The position numbers and the translations under genes are program-made. The notes under the pieces were generated by a model. It did not search any database and was not told the origin of the DNA. It saw nothing but the letters and a program-made list of their open reading frames with translations. From Hexactinellida sp. DTS-2022 (lineage: Eukaryota; Porifera; Hexactinellida), in contig JAPNXP010000002.1 of assembly GCA_028753945.1 (NCBI GenBank), positions 8,184,001-8,248,000 on the forward strand: a DNA stretch of 64,000 nucleotides, written 5' to 3'. Positions 46,545 to 58,569 of the stretch are shown in pieces (position 1 is the stretch's first letter; each line of letters starts with the position of its first letter).

Positions 46545-48035
46545 ATCGTGAAAACAAACTTCAATTTCGAAACAATTGAAACGACATTATGTTAGTACAA
46601 CACCATAAGTTATGATCGTCTCTTGCTAAATGTTGCAGCCAACGCTTAGGAACAAATGTTTGTGTATATGATGAGTTATCGCCTAGGTGGCTATCTCGTT
46701 TGGGTAGATGGTTTGCTATTGTTGATTGTATTGTTTTGAAAATAGTTGAATTGATCTGCCTCTCTATTGTTCCACTATGTTGCTAAGTTCCACCAACATG
46801 CACAGTGGCTTAACACATGGAAATAGGAAAATATTTGTGTTTATCAAAATGCCTCTAAATGGTATTAAATCAAAGTTAGATAGTATACTAACATTCATTT
46901 GAAATTTCAATTGATTCGAACACAACTACGCCGATAAATAATTTTTGAATTATAACAAATGTATAGTTCCATTTGCGATTTTCAGAATTCATAAAAATAC
47001 AACATATTTCATTTAACTCTGAACTACATTGTATAAGGAATCGTGGTTATTTTGTATTCAAATAAATACAAAATGAGTATGCTAAATATATATTTCTATA
47101 CTGATTTACTGTAACACTGATGCATTATAAATTTAACAGGGGGTAAAAGCTCTTATGAACCAAAATTCTTCGAACTTTCAAAATTAAAAATCTCAGGTAA
47201 GCGCAAAAAAAAGTACATCAAAAATCAACGAGAAATTTTGACAGGTTTTAGATTAATGTTGTAAGAATTAATTATGGAAATCTTAGCTTCCGAAACAGTG
47301 CGCAACTTTGAATATTTTAGCGAATTCCATTGTCTATTTGTGTTGCTATGAAAATGTTAAAACTAATTATTCGCTACTATTCAGTAGTATATCTTATTGG
47401 TTACCCAAATGTATGGAAATTATTGTATATTAAGAACAACTGAGCACGTAAGGACAATTTCATCCATCAGAGCAGCGAACTATGAACTCATATTGGGTTT
47501 TTGATATTGAAGGCTGTTAGTTTTGCACAATTCGGAGGTTATTTAGTGTGATGCACAATTGACAGCTATGCTAGAAAAAGTCATCTAGGGTACTATGAGT
47601 TCTAATACACGCTATAATTACATTCAGAACCATCTACCCCCTTTACATGAGTGTACAAATCCTTATATCCCTTGGGAACTGGGCTTTTACGAAATATTCC
47701 CCATGTTCAAGATATTTGAACAATAATCATGGGTGAGTATTAAAAGATTGTTAACAAACCAAAAATTTTGTGTTTCATTGATTTACAACAAATCGCCCAG
47801 AACTAAACTTAAAAGAGTGGATACATCATTTTTGATGATGCCATTCAATTCGCAGCTATCAATAACCTATATGTCAATAATACTTCACTTTTGAGTACCT
47901 GCAACCCAAATGCCTATTTCCTATTAACATCAGTTTTAAGCCACTGTGCAACAACAGTACATCTAGGCTTCCCTAATGTCATGCTATTTTCTCTGATGGG
48001 TTTAACTGATGCAGTGTCTACTGTTCGAATATCGG
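46545..48035. other. AT-rich spacer
   Basis: No gene or element recognised in about 1.5 kb. Confidence 0.4.
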
Positions 48036-48041
48036 GGCAGC

Positions 48042-48694
48042 CAGGGCCAATCCTTCCACTAGGTGAACTAGGCAGTCGCCTAGGGCAGCACAATTAGGGG
48101 GGCGGAATATTTGTAAACTGAGTTAACAATTGAAGTACACACAACGATCACTTGCTTATGTAAATTGAAAATGCTCATCCTCTGATTATCCCACACCCAT
48201 AATCCAAACACACATCAATTAGACTTATTTTTCACCCAATTTAATTTTATAATCCGTAACTAAATGGCCCAATTCTCTAAATAATTTTTCCTCGTAATTC
48301 CAAGTACTCAGTGTTTTCTTTGTTTATGGAATTTAGCAGGGCCGTAACTTCCCGATTTATCCGGTTCCAATCAGGGCTTTATCTAGAGTTAGGTATCCCA
48401 CATCCTAAGTATGCATAGTTGTAATTTCGTCCAACCTAATGCATTATGAACATTGAGATAGCACCTGATATGGCCATTTTCTCGCTCCCACATAAATATT
48501 TCCCAAATATCACTCACCCCAGGGTGCGCGGGCCCGCCCAAATAAGGTCTGGTTCCAACCTGACCTCTTTTGTTGTTAATTTTCCTAATACGATATACTA
48601 CTAAATTAGGACATGTATTCGAAAATTTGGAGGGCGGCACGGCTTCAAATTTGCCTAGGGGTCGGATTTAGAACCCGACTCAAGGACGGCCCTG
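48042..48694. mobile_element. hAT-type element, non-autonomous
   Basis: Begins CAGGGCCAATCCTTCC and ends ACTCAAGGACGGCCCTG; exact 8-bp duplication GGGGCAGC (48034-48041, 48695-48702). Length 653 bp. Inside are further CAGGGCCGTAAC, CAGGGCTTTATC and CCAGGGTGCGCGGGCC motifs, which may be ends of older nested elements. Confidence 0.85.
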
Positions 48695-48812
48695 GGGGCA
48701 GCCTGGAAATTTCCAAATTACCACAGTTTTATAAAATGCTCACTTACACCATAGTTTGCATATGTGACAGAATTTGCGAATATTCTTTGGGGGAACATTG
48801 AAAAACTGCATA

Positions 48813-49358
48813 CAGTGTACTCCGCTTAATTGGGACACCGGTTAATCGGGACAGCCGCTTAATTGGGACAACGCCACCAGAACAGAATCCTTTCACTAGA
48901 AGCCATTACAAAATTTTCGGTTAATCGGGACAAACTCCGCTTAATCGGGACAAACAAAACAATTTTGGTTCAAAATTCGTGTCGCTCAATAGAAAATTCC
49001 TTTGATCAGAACAAATTCTAATAAACTTTGTCAATAATGATGAAGGCAATACAAAATATCTAAATATTGTCAATTTCTTATTGATTTCAGTAATATCTAA
49101 ATTTGACACAAATTATGACTTTGTATTTCAGGGATATATCAAACGATCCAAAGAATATTACGGCTCCTTCCATGGGTTTTTGAGAAGAATTAAGGGTCCG
49201 CACGCTTTGGAGGAATTGTTGTAACAGGTTTAAAACCAAAACTTGTGTAAATCGCAGGTAAATCACTACTTTACCAAATTTTTCGGTTAATTGGGATCTC
49301 CGCTTAATTGGGACAAGAGGCCTGGAACAAAGGTGTCCCGATTAAGCGGAGTAGACTG
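48813..49358. mobile_element. pogo/Tc1-mariner-type MITE, 546 bp
   Basis: CAGTGTACTCCGCTTAATTG and the inverted CAGTCTACTCCGCTTAATCG are its ends, with TA on each side. CCGCTTAATTGGGAC occurs several times within the ends in both orientations. Related by end sequence to 3104-3205 and 62471-62655. Confidence 0.85.
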
Positions 49359-49359
49359 T

Positions 49360-50375
49360 ATATTCATCTCCAATAGTAGTGGGACCACTTCGATTATTCA
49401 CACTCAATTCACACTCATGCCTCGATCGCTTCGCGACGATTAACTCAAACACTTCGGGGTTTCGTTGCGTTTCAATAGACAATAAATATTTACCAAAAAT
49501 ATCTTAAAAGATTGACTTATAAATTAAAGTGATGGGGAAATACCAGATTGAAACTAACTTCCAAATGTTATAATATGAAAACTATTATGCTGATTTCTAA
49601 TTTCGATTTATATTATTTACGTGAATTTTCAATGTTCTTGAAATGTGACAATGACGTCATAAATTTCACACCTGAAACGATGGAATAATTCTGATTGCAT
49701 CAAAAGATTCCTTGGGGTCGAATTCCCTTGGGTCAATAATATAGTTTACAATGGTATCTGCAACATAAATGCCTAGTTCCAGGTTTGGGCTGTTTCGTGC
49801 CACTGTGGTAATGTGCACTATCTGGGTCAAGAATTAGTTGACCATTTTCAGCTGTAAATATGAATGTAATCTTCTAGTTCAGAATCCTGGTTCCTGCGGG
49901 TGTTATTTTTTCGTTGAATACTAACACCTAATGACTGAATCCTTGATTAACTTTATGTTACCTCAGTAATCATTACCATCTGCCTTTCAGGCATTTGAAC
50001 CGTTTAGATGTACATGAAAAGGTCTTCATACGATCCTGTTTCTGCCCTGTTGGACAAAATCAATGCCCTCTGTGCCATCGTCATGTACTTCCTGGTCCAG
50101 ATCTTCCTGGATTTTTCCCTTTCTCTTGTGTCGTTTCTTTATTTAGCAATGTCGTCATAACATGTCGAAGTGTGAGAGATTTTGTGTATAAACTTCCACT
50201 TTTGGAATGTGCAAAAGTTACCCACATATGCCAATAGTCCCATTTCGAAACCGTCCAATTTCTTCAATCAACTCGTAAATACAAACAAATCTATATTTAC
50301 TGAATTTAATGAAATCTGGCAATATACTGCTCTTTAATTTTCCTAGGTGTACTGTTTAATTAATTAACCCGGCAA
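49360..50375. other. spacer with a hairpin-like motif
   Basis: At 49424-49470 the text CTCGATCGCTTCGCGACGAT and ACTTCGGGGTTTCG resembles the hairpin-chain sites near 4437 and 14848. The rest has no recognised gene. An 80-codon open frame at 49995-50237 lacks any family signature. Confidence 0.4.
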
Positions 50376-50464
50376 GACCTAGCTAAGAAAATTAAGCGCT
50401 GTTGCCAAAGTGGGGTATGTGTCAACCCCACAAATTTTGGGGTATATATAGCCAACATGAGCAT

Positions 50465-51270
50465 ATACGTCCGGAATCAGTGGGGTCTGAATATACCCCA
50501 CCTGGGCTTCTACGTCGGGAATCAGTGGGGTCTGAATATGCCCCACCTGGGCTTCTACGTCGGGAATCAGTGGGGTCTGATTATACCCCACCTGGGCTTC
50601 TACGTCGGGAATCAGTGGGGTCTGATTATACCCCACCTGGGCTTCTACGTCGGGAATCAGTGGGGTCTGAATATACCCCACCTGTGCTTCTACGTCGGGA
50701 ATCAGTGGGGTCTGAATATACCCCACCTGGGCTTCTACGTCGGGAATCAGTGGGGTCTGAATATACCCCACCTGGGCTTCTACGTCAGGAATCAGTGGGG
50801 TCTGATTATACCCCACCTGGGCTTCTACGTCGGGTATCAGTGGGGTCTGATTATACCCCACCTGGGCTTCTACGTCGGGAATCAGTGGGGTCTGAATATA
50901 CCCCGCCTGGGCTTCTACGTCGGGAATCAGTGGGGTTTGAATATACCCCACCTGGGCTTCTACGTCGGGAATCAGTGGGGTCTGATTATACCCCATCTGG
51001 ACTTCTACGTCGGGAATCAGTGGGATCTGATTATACCCCACCCGGTCTTCTACGTCGGGAATCAGTGGGGTCTGAATATACCCCACCTGGGCTTCTACGT
51101 CGGGAATCAGTTGGGTCTGATTATACCCCACCTGGGCTTCTACGTCGGGAATCAGTGGGGTCTGAATATACCCCACCCGGGCTTCTACGTCGGGAATCAG
51201 TGGGGTCTGATTATACCCCACCTGGGCTTCTACGTCGGGAATCAGTGGGGTCTGATATACCCCACCTGGG
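50465..51270. repeat. 45-bp minisatellite, about 18 copies
   Basis: The unit begins GTCGGGAATCAGTGGGGTCT and ends CCACCTGGGCTTCTAC. Copies alternate GAATATACC and GATTATACC and carry few other changes. Because 45 is a multiple of three, frames stay open across the array on both strands: 15-residue repeats such as SEYTPPGLLRRESVG and, on the minus strand, GYIQTPLIPDVEAQV. The A/T alternation changes the amino acid in all of these frames, which gives no support to any of them as selected coding sequence. Confidence 0.9.
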
Positions 51271-51437
51271 TATGAGTTTATGTGTCATTTTGACAACAAT
51301 CACAAGCTACTTATAACATTAATATGCTAGTCTTTTCTAGCTAGATTGAATCAATACAATTATCACACGTTCAAGCAAATTTATTAAATGAATACATCTT
51401 TTTATTGTGCTTTTTCTTGTAAAAACCTATCGTAGGG

Positions 51438-51570
51438 CAGGGTTTTTTTTAAGTTTCAGACCTTAGTGTAACTCAACACTGCATCGGCCGCGGCCGACCC
51501 GAATCGTGGTGTAACTCCAAAAAATCTTGGTTCAAATTTTACACCAAGATCGGCCTTAAAAAAAACCCTG
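51438..51570. mobile_element. hAT-type MITE
   Basis: The element has 133 bp. CAGGGTTTTTTTTAAG and CTTAAAAAAAACCCTG are inverted ends. Flanks TCGTAGGG and TCGTTGGG match at 7 of 8. The interior has CGGCCGCGGCCGAC. A partial relative is at 12445-12546. Confidence 0.88.
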
Positions 51571-51794
51571 TCGTTGGGTCCTAGTTTAGTTTAACACTAT
51601 AAGATGTACAGTTCCAAAATCGTTCTGTCGGAACCCATGGACTAGACCATTGGTGATAGAGATTTCTAAATTAGACAGGGGATACATAATAATGTAATTT
51701 AAACTGTCCTTGATTTCACGCTCAAATATAACAAATTTTCCATAATTTGTGTTTCATTGTGGTGCAAAACTCAAAGTTGATACGAGTGCAAGGC

Positions 51795-51947
51795 CAGGCT
51801 TGTCAAAAGTTCAGGTCATGACGTGAATTGACCTGAGTTTTGAGTGACAAGAGGTCATTTTTGTTAAAGACCTGAATTGACCTGATCGGAGCAAATCTTT
51901 TAAAGACCAGACCTGAGTTAACAATTAGGGAACTTTTGACAAGCCTG
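51795..51947. mobile_element. hAT-type MITE
   Basis: The element has 153 bp with ends CAGGCTTGTCAAAAGTTC and GAACTTTTGACAAGCCTG. Flanks GTGCAAGGC and GTGCAGGC differ by one inserted base. The interior repeats GACCTGAATTGACCTGA. Confidence 0.8.
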
Positions 51948-51955
51948 GTGCAGGC

Positions 51956-52765
51956 AACAAAAAATATTCTATACTTGTTCTTCATGTCATACATTAATTC
52001 AATGTAAAATTATCTCGATTGTAAATATCTGTGACTAAAAATAATTTATCCATAAATATATTCTTGAATCTCTTCAATCACTAAAGGTAAATGATATTAA
52101 GAATTCTTCCTTGGAGCGCAGGGAATAATTCTCAACTAGATTTTCTAGAAATTTTTCTTTTCTTCATCATATCTTCATTCGATGGATTCCATCCGCTTAT
52201 ATAAAATGCCTGCTTCACTTCAACCAAAACCTTGTTCCCTCTTTATTAAGTATTGTTAGGAAACGCCATATGGATGGTGACATAACATGTGACACGTGAA
52301 AGAGTGGTGCTAAGCTTCAACAGCATTGTTTGTTCTTGATAATCCATGCAGAACTATCAAGTGGTTGTTCCACACTTCCAAGGAAATAATGGTGGCGACA
52401 TAAGGGGGGATATCAATATATCTACCAATGTAAGTATGTAGCTTCAAAACATAGTGCCAAATCGTAAGCTTCAACTGGTAGTTGTAAGAAAAGATTATTG
52501 AAATGTTCAGGAACGTCAGTAGGTGCTGCGAATACAAGCTCGGGTAGCATGCGAACTTTATTTGCAAATTTGGCATCTTGTTATATTTCGCTGCTAGCCA
52601 TAGTTATTGAACGTTGCGCCGTATATTTTGAGATACATAGATGAAAGAAACAGCCTTGGACTTTTGTAAGAAGGAAATATTGGGACTAATAAACTAAGCA
52701 GAAGATGACCCATAGTAAATAAGTTTGAACCACCTTTCAAACATGTATCACGTACATTTGGGGAA
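51956..52765. other. spacer
   Basis: No recognised gene. Two short minus-strand open frames at 52310-52576 and 52594-52806 show no domain; the second runs into the end of the element at 52768 and is not called. Confidence 0.35.
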
Positions 52766-52767
52766 CC

Positions 52768-53060
52768 TGAATAGGATCGACTGGAATAAGATCGACCCAT
52801 TTTCACGACTGGATTAAGATATTATTAATTCGATCTTACAGCAGCACTCGGACCCGTTAGGTATAGCTTCAACTAAGAGATCAGTGAATGTACTACATTA
52901 GATCAATATCAGATTAACAATAGATAATTCTTATTCTAGAAGTGAAGATGAGCCATAATACACACCAAAAGAGCCTATCTTATTCTAGACGTGAAAATGG
53001 GTCGATCTTATTCCATTAGATAAATTCAGAGGTCGATCATATTCCAGTCGATCCTATTCA
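52768..53060. mobile_element. MITE with ends TGAATAGGATCGACTGGAAT
   Basis: TGAATAGGATCGACTGGAAT appears at 52768 and inverted at the right end (53060). CGACCCATTTTCACG and CGTGAAAATGGGTCG mirror each other further in. About 293 bp. Target duplication not resolved. Confidence 0.75.
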
Positions 53061-53363
53061 GTCAACCCGTACAGTTGATAAAATAGGTTAGGGACTGTTT
53101 TAAAGGTACCATCGGCTAGCCAGACTGTTGCTGTTGAAAGCAGTTCTACTTTAGCTTCAATTCCGAATACGTATAATAATCCTCTGGATTGGATTCTCTA
53201 CGACAGAACTATAAAGCAAAAAGTTATCACCCTTTTCTGTTTTCGTATAGCTTTCTGGTATTTTTAAATTTTCTCATGAAAATGGGTTCTGGAGGAACAT
53301 TTTCAGCTTTATTTCTACTCCTAACTATTGTTTTCTTAAAGCTATCAAGTTTGAGTAGATGAT

Positions 53364-53627
53364 TCAATCCAATTCATCATACTCGTCGTTGTTAAGAGAA
53401 TCCGATGAAATTGAAACATAAGTAGGCGTAGAAGAGTGATCTAGTGAAAATGAATCCAATAATTTTATGAGTTGCTCATTCTCAGTGGAATCTGAAAAAA
53501 GTGACGATGGAAAATCATAGGTATCTTCAGATCCATAATTTTCGTATCTTGAATGTATTGTATTGTGAAGTAGGCACTCGTCATCAAATGAACTATCACC
53601 AGTAGGCGAAAATTTGCTGATACTCAT
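53364..53627 (-). CDS. short acidic open frame, unidentified
   Basis: An 87-codon minus-strand frame starting MSISKFSPTGDSSFDDECLL and ending NNDEYDELD. It is rich in Ser, Asp and Glu. Acidic low-complexity N-termini are common in piggyBac transposases, and the N-terminal exon of the piggyBac at 59171-59423 is of the same kind, so this could be a remnant of another copy. No core domain lies next to it. Whether it is expressed cannot be told. Confidence 0.25.
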   Translation of the reverse strand: MSISKFSPTGDSSFDDECLLHNTIHSRYENYGSEDTYDFPSSLFSDSTENEQLIKLLDSFSLDHSSTPTYVSISSDSLNNDEYDELD

Positions 53628-53834
53628 ATACAGATTAGATGTATCAAAAAAGAAAATACCGTATTTGAAGAATATCTAAATTTGGAGATTTATAGGAAAT
53701 ATTGGATATTAGTAACCTGAATCCATGAGTATATAGTTAAATGTGTTTCAGGAAATGACTTGCACAAAATGTCCCTGTTGTCACTAAAGGTCCCTGTCAC
53801 AAAGGTCCTGTCTCGAAAAGTATGTACCCTTAGC

Positions 53835-54376
53835 CAGGGCAGGATTTACCCTTGAGTGGACTGAAGGCTGAACCACATAAGTAGCCCGAACATGATTGAC
53901 ATTGGTCGGTAGCAGGGGCGTAGCCAGTGGGCCTGCATGGCCTGCCGGCAGGCCCAACTGGGCCTGCGCATTTTAAGAATTTACTCTTCGGAAAATGCGA
54001 CAACACTTAATTACCTAAGCTGAAACTGGACTAATTACAAATACTAAAGTTGTATTTTATTTGTTAAGAAATATTAGTATATGGTGGCAGGTGTCAGTTG
54101 CATTTTTATCACTTCAAACCTTTAATCGATTTCATTATCTTAAGTTCTGCTTGTACCTTGCATTCATTTATACTTGTGTAAGTCTGCTATTACAGCAAAT
54201 CAGCAGGCCCTACAGCCAATTTGCAGGTCCTATGAAGGCCCAGTCCGAAAAACCTGGCTACGCCACTGGTCGGTAGTGGTCCTGTAGTGGCCCATTGGTC
54301 CTGTATATCCTGTAGATTGGTCCTGTATTGGCCCGAAGGCTATAGCCTACTTAGCCTAATGGTAAATCCGGCCCTG
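53835..54376. mobile_element. hAT-type MITE, outer of a nested pair
   Basis: Ends CAGGGCAGGATTTACC and, inverted, CAGGGCCGGATTTACC. Flanks CCCTTAGC and CCCGTAGC match at 7 of 8 (53827-53834, 54377-54384). Removing the inner element leaves 178 bp. Confidence 0.87.
53913..54268. mobile_element. hAT-type MITE, inner of a nested pair
   Basis: The element has 356 bp. Ends CAGGGGCGTAGCCAG and, inverted, CAGTGGCGTAGCCAGG. Exact 8-bp duplication GTCGGTAG (53905-53912, 54269-54276). It inserted into the older element at 53835-54376. Confidence 0.92.
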
Positions 54377-54384
54377 CCCGTAGC

Positions 54385-55030
54385 ACAGTAGTCTAAAATT
54401 ATATGCTAATAAGCGTAGAGCGAGCGTTAGAGCTGGTGAAAAGCATTATTTTAAGTAAATAAGTGTGCTCATTGGTCACTGCTGATTAAAGCGGTCAAAT
54501 TAAAATGATATATCACCAATTTATCAAAACTCGAGATCAAAATAAACACGGGAATAGACTTAACCACATCCCTCAATAATATATATTTTTAACTTATCTA
54601 GATATACACAGGGCTGTGTTGGATTCAAGGAATCTAAAACTTGAATTTAAAATCCAACATTTTTCTATTTAAAATAAAATTCGTATAAAAAACTCTATGT
54701 AATTGGTGTAATTTAACCTTAAACTATCAACTTCAGTACACTACTTGGCGGTACATAATATTGTCTTCTAGTCCCGGATAAAATATCGGGACCGTCCCGA
54801 TCCCAAGCCCAGTAGGAATACCATTCCGATGGATTCCTAACTTTTTATCTGCTTTATGTACGAAATAAATTATCAACTACATATGGAAAATTAATATTCG
54901 GTAAAAGTTCCGGGCTCCCGGATCAATAGTAACAAAATGCTATGAATAAATATGTGATGTACATAATAAAATATCATAAATAATTTATGTTCGTAAGTAT
55001 CAGACTACACTGTTTCTGAGTAGTGGTCTT
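54385..55030. other. spacer 3' of the piggyBac gene
   Basis: GTCCCGGATAAAATATCGGGAC at 54770-54791 (centre part CCCGGATAAAATATCGGG) makes a small hairpin near a second GTCCCGATCCC. The 3' end of the piggyBac element should be in or near here, but I could not find a TTAA-bounded inverted end matching one upstream. Confidence 0.4.
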
Positions 55031-55033
55031 TAT

Positions 55034-56678
55034 TTAATAAAATGATACATCTTTTCCACAGTTTGAACAAAAATAAATAGTCGTGGCATGGGTATTGCAA
55101 ATAAATGAAAAACATGTTTGACATCTTTTTTTAGTCTTTTTATCTTGTGACCTTGGGCAATCTCTGCACCTCCCCACTCTTTTAATTTGTGTAGAAGCTT
55201 GAGGCGGATTAAATGTAGACACCTCAACCGTCGGCAGTGTTAATTCAATATTTTGATGTTGAATATCTAGAGTAGAGGAATTACAAGCCTGATTAGGGAG
55301 TATTTGTTGTGGTTCACTACTCGAAATTTCAGTATTGGATAAGATGAATGAATCTGGGATAATAGAATTGGATGTGCTTGGAGCATTAAGCTCATTTTAC
55401 GGTGTTGATGTAACACTTTGGTTCACTATTGGGGATGAGGATTCACAGATCGAATTAATAGTGGCTTTTACATCTGTAGAGAGGTAACGGAAGTTAGAGG
55501 ATTGTTTTCTTGATAAAACTAAGGGACGAACTAGCTCTTGGGCCAATTCATATAGAAACTTTTTCCTATTTTTAGTTAAAGAGAGAGTATGAGATGGAAA
55601 TTTTATACAAAAGATCACCCACGCAGCAAGTCCAGAAAATGCGATCAGATCATAGAATAATACGCAAGGCCATCTTCGTGTGGCCCTATAAGGGCGATAT
55701 TCCTTATTCATTTGATCTGCTTTGTCCACCCCCGATTTATTTGAATTATAATCTAATATAATTTCGGGTTTAAATTTATGGTCAGAAGATACATCCGTTT
55801 CAAAATGTATGTTTGATATAAGTAGGACGTTTTTAGTCTTCTTTGCTATATAGGAAACCAGGGTCTTGTTATCTGTGAAATAAAATTTAGAAGAATAAAG
55901 AGGTATCCCCTTTAAATAGGTGAAGCAAGTAGGAATTTCCCTCCGACTTGATTTTATTGTACCTAAGTAGAATATTTGCTTTTCTTGGAGCAAGCGTTTG
56001 GATAACTTTATAGAACTGAAATAGCTATCCCCAACAATAACATGCCCAGGGGAAATATTCGAGAGCATGCGCATAGAAACTTCTTCCGATGAGTTAGATA
56101 GTGACAAACTTTTTCCAGTATATACTTCTAGTTTTAGAGGATAAAAATTTCGGGCGTCTGCAATCATCCAACATTTGATGCCATATTTGTCGGGCTTATT
56201 TGGCATAAACTGACGAAATCTACAGCGTCCCCTGTACGGCACAGATGTTCATCAAGAGTTATGAACTTACCGGGTCTGTAAGCTAAATGAAAAGCATCGT
56301 TGACAATGGTCCATATATATCTAATAGGAGCTAACTTATCAACCAATGCCCTTTCACTACGTGTACTCAAGTCATCGAACCTCAAAAACCGTAAGATATT
56401 TTTCAGGCGTTCACGAGGAATAGTTGCCCGAAAGATGGGTCTACCAAAGTTAAGATCGTCGCTGTATAGATCACGTAATGGATCCCTCGTTGCCCGGAAC
56501 ACACCTGTTACGATCATGAGGCCAACAAAAGCTTTTATTTCGTTGAGATTGAACGTATTTAGATATCGTCTATCCACAGATTCATCCAGATGAAAATTCA
56601 AAAACTCCTCCAATTTTTTATTTGTCATCTTCAAAACAGTATTAAAGACTTTTTCAGAAAAGAACAAAGAAAAGAAAT
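55034..56678 (-). pseudogene. piggyBac transposase, main exon, one frameshift and one premature stop
   Basis: piggyBac enzymes cut and insert DNA at TTAA sites. The upstream segment (to 56164) has the N-terminal DDE domain (AFVGLMIVTGVFR, RPIFRATIPRERLKNILRFL) and the first catalytic Asp in TLDEH (residue 139 of the segment). The frame then breaks near 56240 (one base lost just before PYRGRCRF) and continues in 55397-56242 with PNKPDKYGIK, the second Asp in VGDSYFSS and the third in SGVDKADQM. A TAA at 55397-55399 interrupts the tail, but the same frame stays open beyond it and ends in the C-terminal Cys-rich domain (CRDC, CQTC, CSNC). All three catalytic Asp codons remain. With the exon at 59171-59423 the total is about 630 codons, near family size. 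Confidence 0.88.
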
Positions 56679-56699
56679 CTAAATAAATAGAGAAATGGC

Positions 56700-57355
56700 A
56701 CTAAAGCCAATTTTCAACCAAATATCTGATGGAGAATAAATAGTGCAGCATGCCTACATTCAATAAGTACTTAACTCTAAATTCGCTACGTTAACAAGTT
56801 TCGACTGATTATTGATTTTGTATAACGTAATAAATATCGCAAAATTCTTCGTCATCATGATAATTTGGTCTATATCGAAAGTAGTATAGTGAGTTACACA
56901 ACAACTAATAAGTTGGCGAGGGACGAAACATCCGCAAAGAAACTTCAGGAGACTAAATATCCGTCCGCCATTCGCTAAATTTAGATACATTAGTACACTA
57001 AGCTTTCTAGACAAGATTGTGTCACTTGCAACCAAGTGGCAGGTGGAAGGAAGAAAAGTTCCAGTTTTTTATATTGGGCCAACATAGACTGAAATCTCAA
57101 GGTTTTTAAATAGTGATACTCACACCAGATCACAAACTAATCATTTTATCCATCATACTCATGCATTGTGCACTCAGTGTCCTAAGATGGTTCATGAATT
57201 GTATATTATCAGCTCAACTCTCTAATATAGAGTACCATCAGAAAAAGAGAGTACCATTAAAAATACCATTAGAAAAGGCTCCCAGCACAGCTGTAATTTT
57301 TCTCTAGCTTTCCATAATAAACTTTAAATAAAGCCTAGTAAATTTTACAAGTTGA
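56700..57355. other. piggyBac intron or insertion, unassigned part
   Basis: AT-rich with scattered short open frames and no recognised domain. Confidence 0.4.
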
Positions 57356-57359
57356 ATCA

Positions 57360-57930
57360 AATAATTCTTAGAAGTTGAAACAATAGAGTAAGACGAAACA
57401 CTTAAAGAAAAGCTAAAATTAGCACCTCTCATTGAGACAAAATATACCCAAATTTAAAATTCATATCTGCCCAAAAGGTGTAGAATTAAATTCTCTATCC
57501 GATGTTCATAAATTCAATACAAATTCAATACTATTTATACTCTTTTGTTATGGCCAGACAAATTTGTATACCGTGTGTCTGAAGGCAGAGTAAGAATAAT
57601 TATATAAAGGCCGCTAAACAGCTACCAGTTTCAAGTTTGATATGTGGAATTCAGTGGACATTAAAAGAAAATTCCCTTGACAAATTGTGGTATTTCTCGC
57701 GAAAATGAAATTTCACACCCTCCATAAAATGTGTTTTATCTCGAAATCTACTTGTTTTGGAAGGCATAAATGTTATATTATTGAAGAATTGAAAGTTTGG
57801 GATATAAAACTTCTTGTAAGTGTACGGGTCAGCGAGTTATGCATTTTTATCAAACACAATAAATTCCAGAAAAGTTCCCTTTTTACTGTGCCGACTATAC
57901 TATAGTATAGTGGCCCAGTTCTAATCTCAC
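57360..57930. repeat. dispersed family A copy ending in a TATAGTATAG palindrome
   Basis: GAAGTTGAAACAATAGAGTA, ATTTAAAATTCATATCTGCC and AAAGGTGTAGAATTAAATTC match 62310-62460 in order. The copy ends with GTGCCGACTATACTATAGTA and TAGTGGCCCAGTTCTAATCT at 57888-57930. It lies in the proposed piggyBac intron. Confidence 0.6.
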
Positions 57931-58213
57931 TGCTTAGTAGACGGTATTTTCAATTAACTGACATGCATTAATCGTGTTAAAAGTTCCAGTTTCACAAATA
58001 ATTATATATTAAGAAAAGTATAAGAGCTAGAGTCGATTTCTTTTTTTCAGTAGATAGCTAATACAATAATCTATACATATAAAATACGCTACAATCAATC
58101 GGACCATTGGAAAACACCGGGGACATTTAGCCTTAATGTGAATGAAATGAAGTGGGCTAAATGGACACTGTAAGGGTCGATTCTTTCCGAAAAACCTTTC
58201 TGAAATGGTTTAA

Positions 58214-58323
58214 CCCTCGGCTGGCTTGGGGTAAAATGTATAAATAGAAAAACCCCACTTTCACTTTCAATTGAAATTCAATTAACTTTCAGTTTCAATT
58301 TTACATTCCTAGCCAGACGAGGG
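58214..58323. mobile_element. piggyBac-type MITE
   Basis: The element has 110 bp, with CCCTCGGCTGGCTTGG and the inverted CCCTCGTCTGGCTAGG as ends and TTAA on both sides (58210-58213, 58324-58327). TTAA duplication with CCC-starting ends is the piggyBac signature. It lies inside the proposed piggyBac intron. Confidence 0.85.
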
Positions 58324-58364
58324 TTAACACCTTTATAGCGATAATTCTGCGAAAAAATCTAAAA

Positions 58365-58565
58365 TTACAGCTGTGCAACAGCATGTTCATTGGAGGCACC
58401 ATCAATCAATCAACAACTAGGTATATAGTGCCATCAAAGGGACATGCTGTCGGAACAGCTGTAATTGTAGATTTTTTCTACTGTTAAGAAAAAATGCATA
58501 ACTAATAGATCCAAACACTTCTAAAGAAGCTTGAAATACCAAACGATTTAAAATAGTCGACATCC
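58365..58565. repeat. family A stem-loop copy
   Basis: ATTACAGCTGTGCAACAGCATG and GACATGCTGTCGGAACAGCT pair (here given as ACAGCTGTGCAACAGCATG and CATGCTGTCGGAACAGCT) around a loop with GGAGGCACCATCAATC. The same stem-loop is at 20687-20800 and 62860-62960. Confidence 0.6.
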
Positions 58566-58569
58566 TATC

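Noticed and set aside
50379-51316. Three long repetitive open frames over the 45-bp minisatellite
   Set aside because: All follow from a period of 45 with no stop in the unit. The recurrent A/T difference is non-synonymous in each, and no flanking gene structure was seen.
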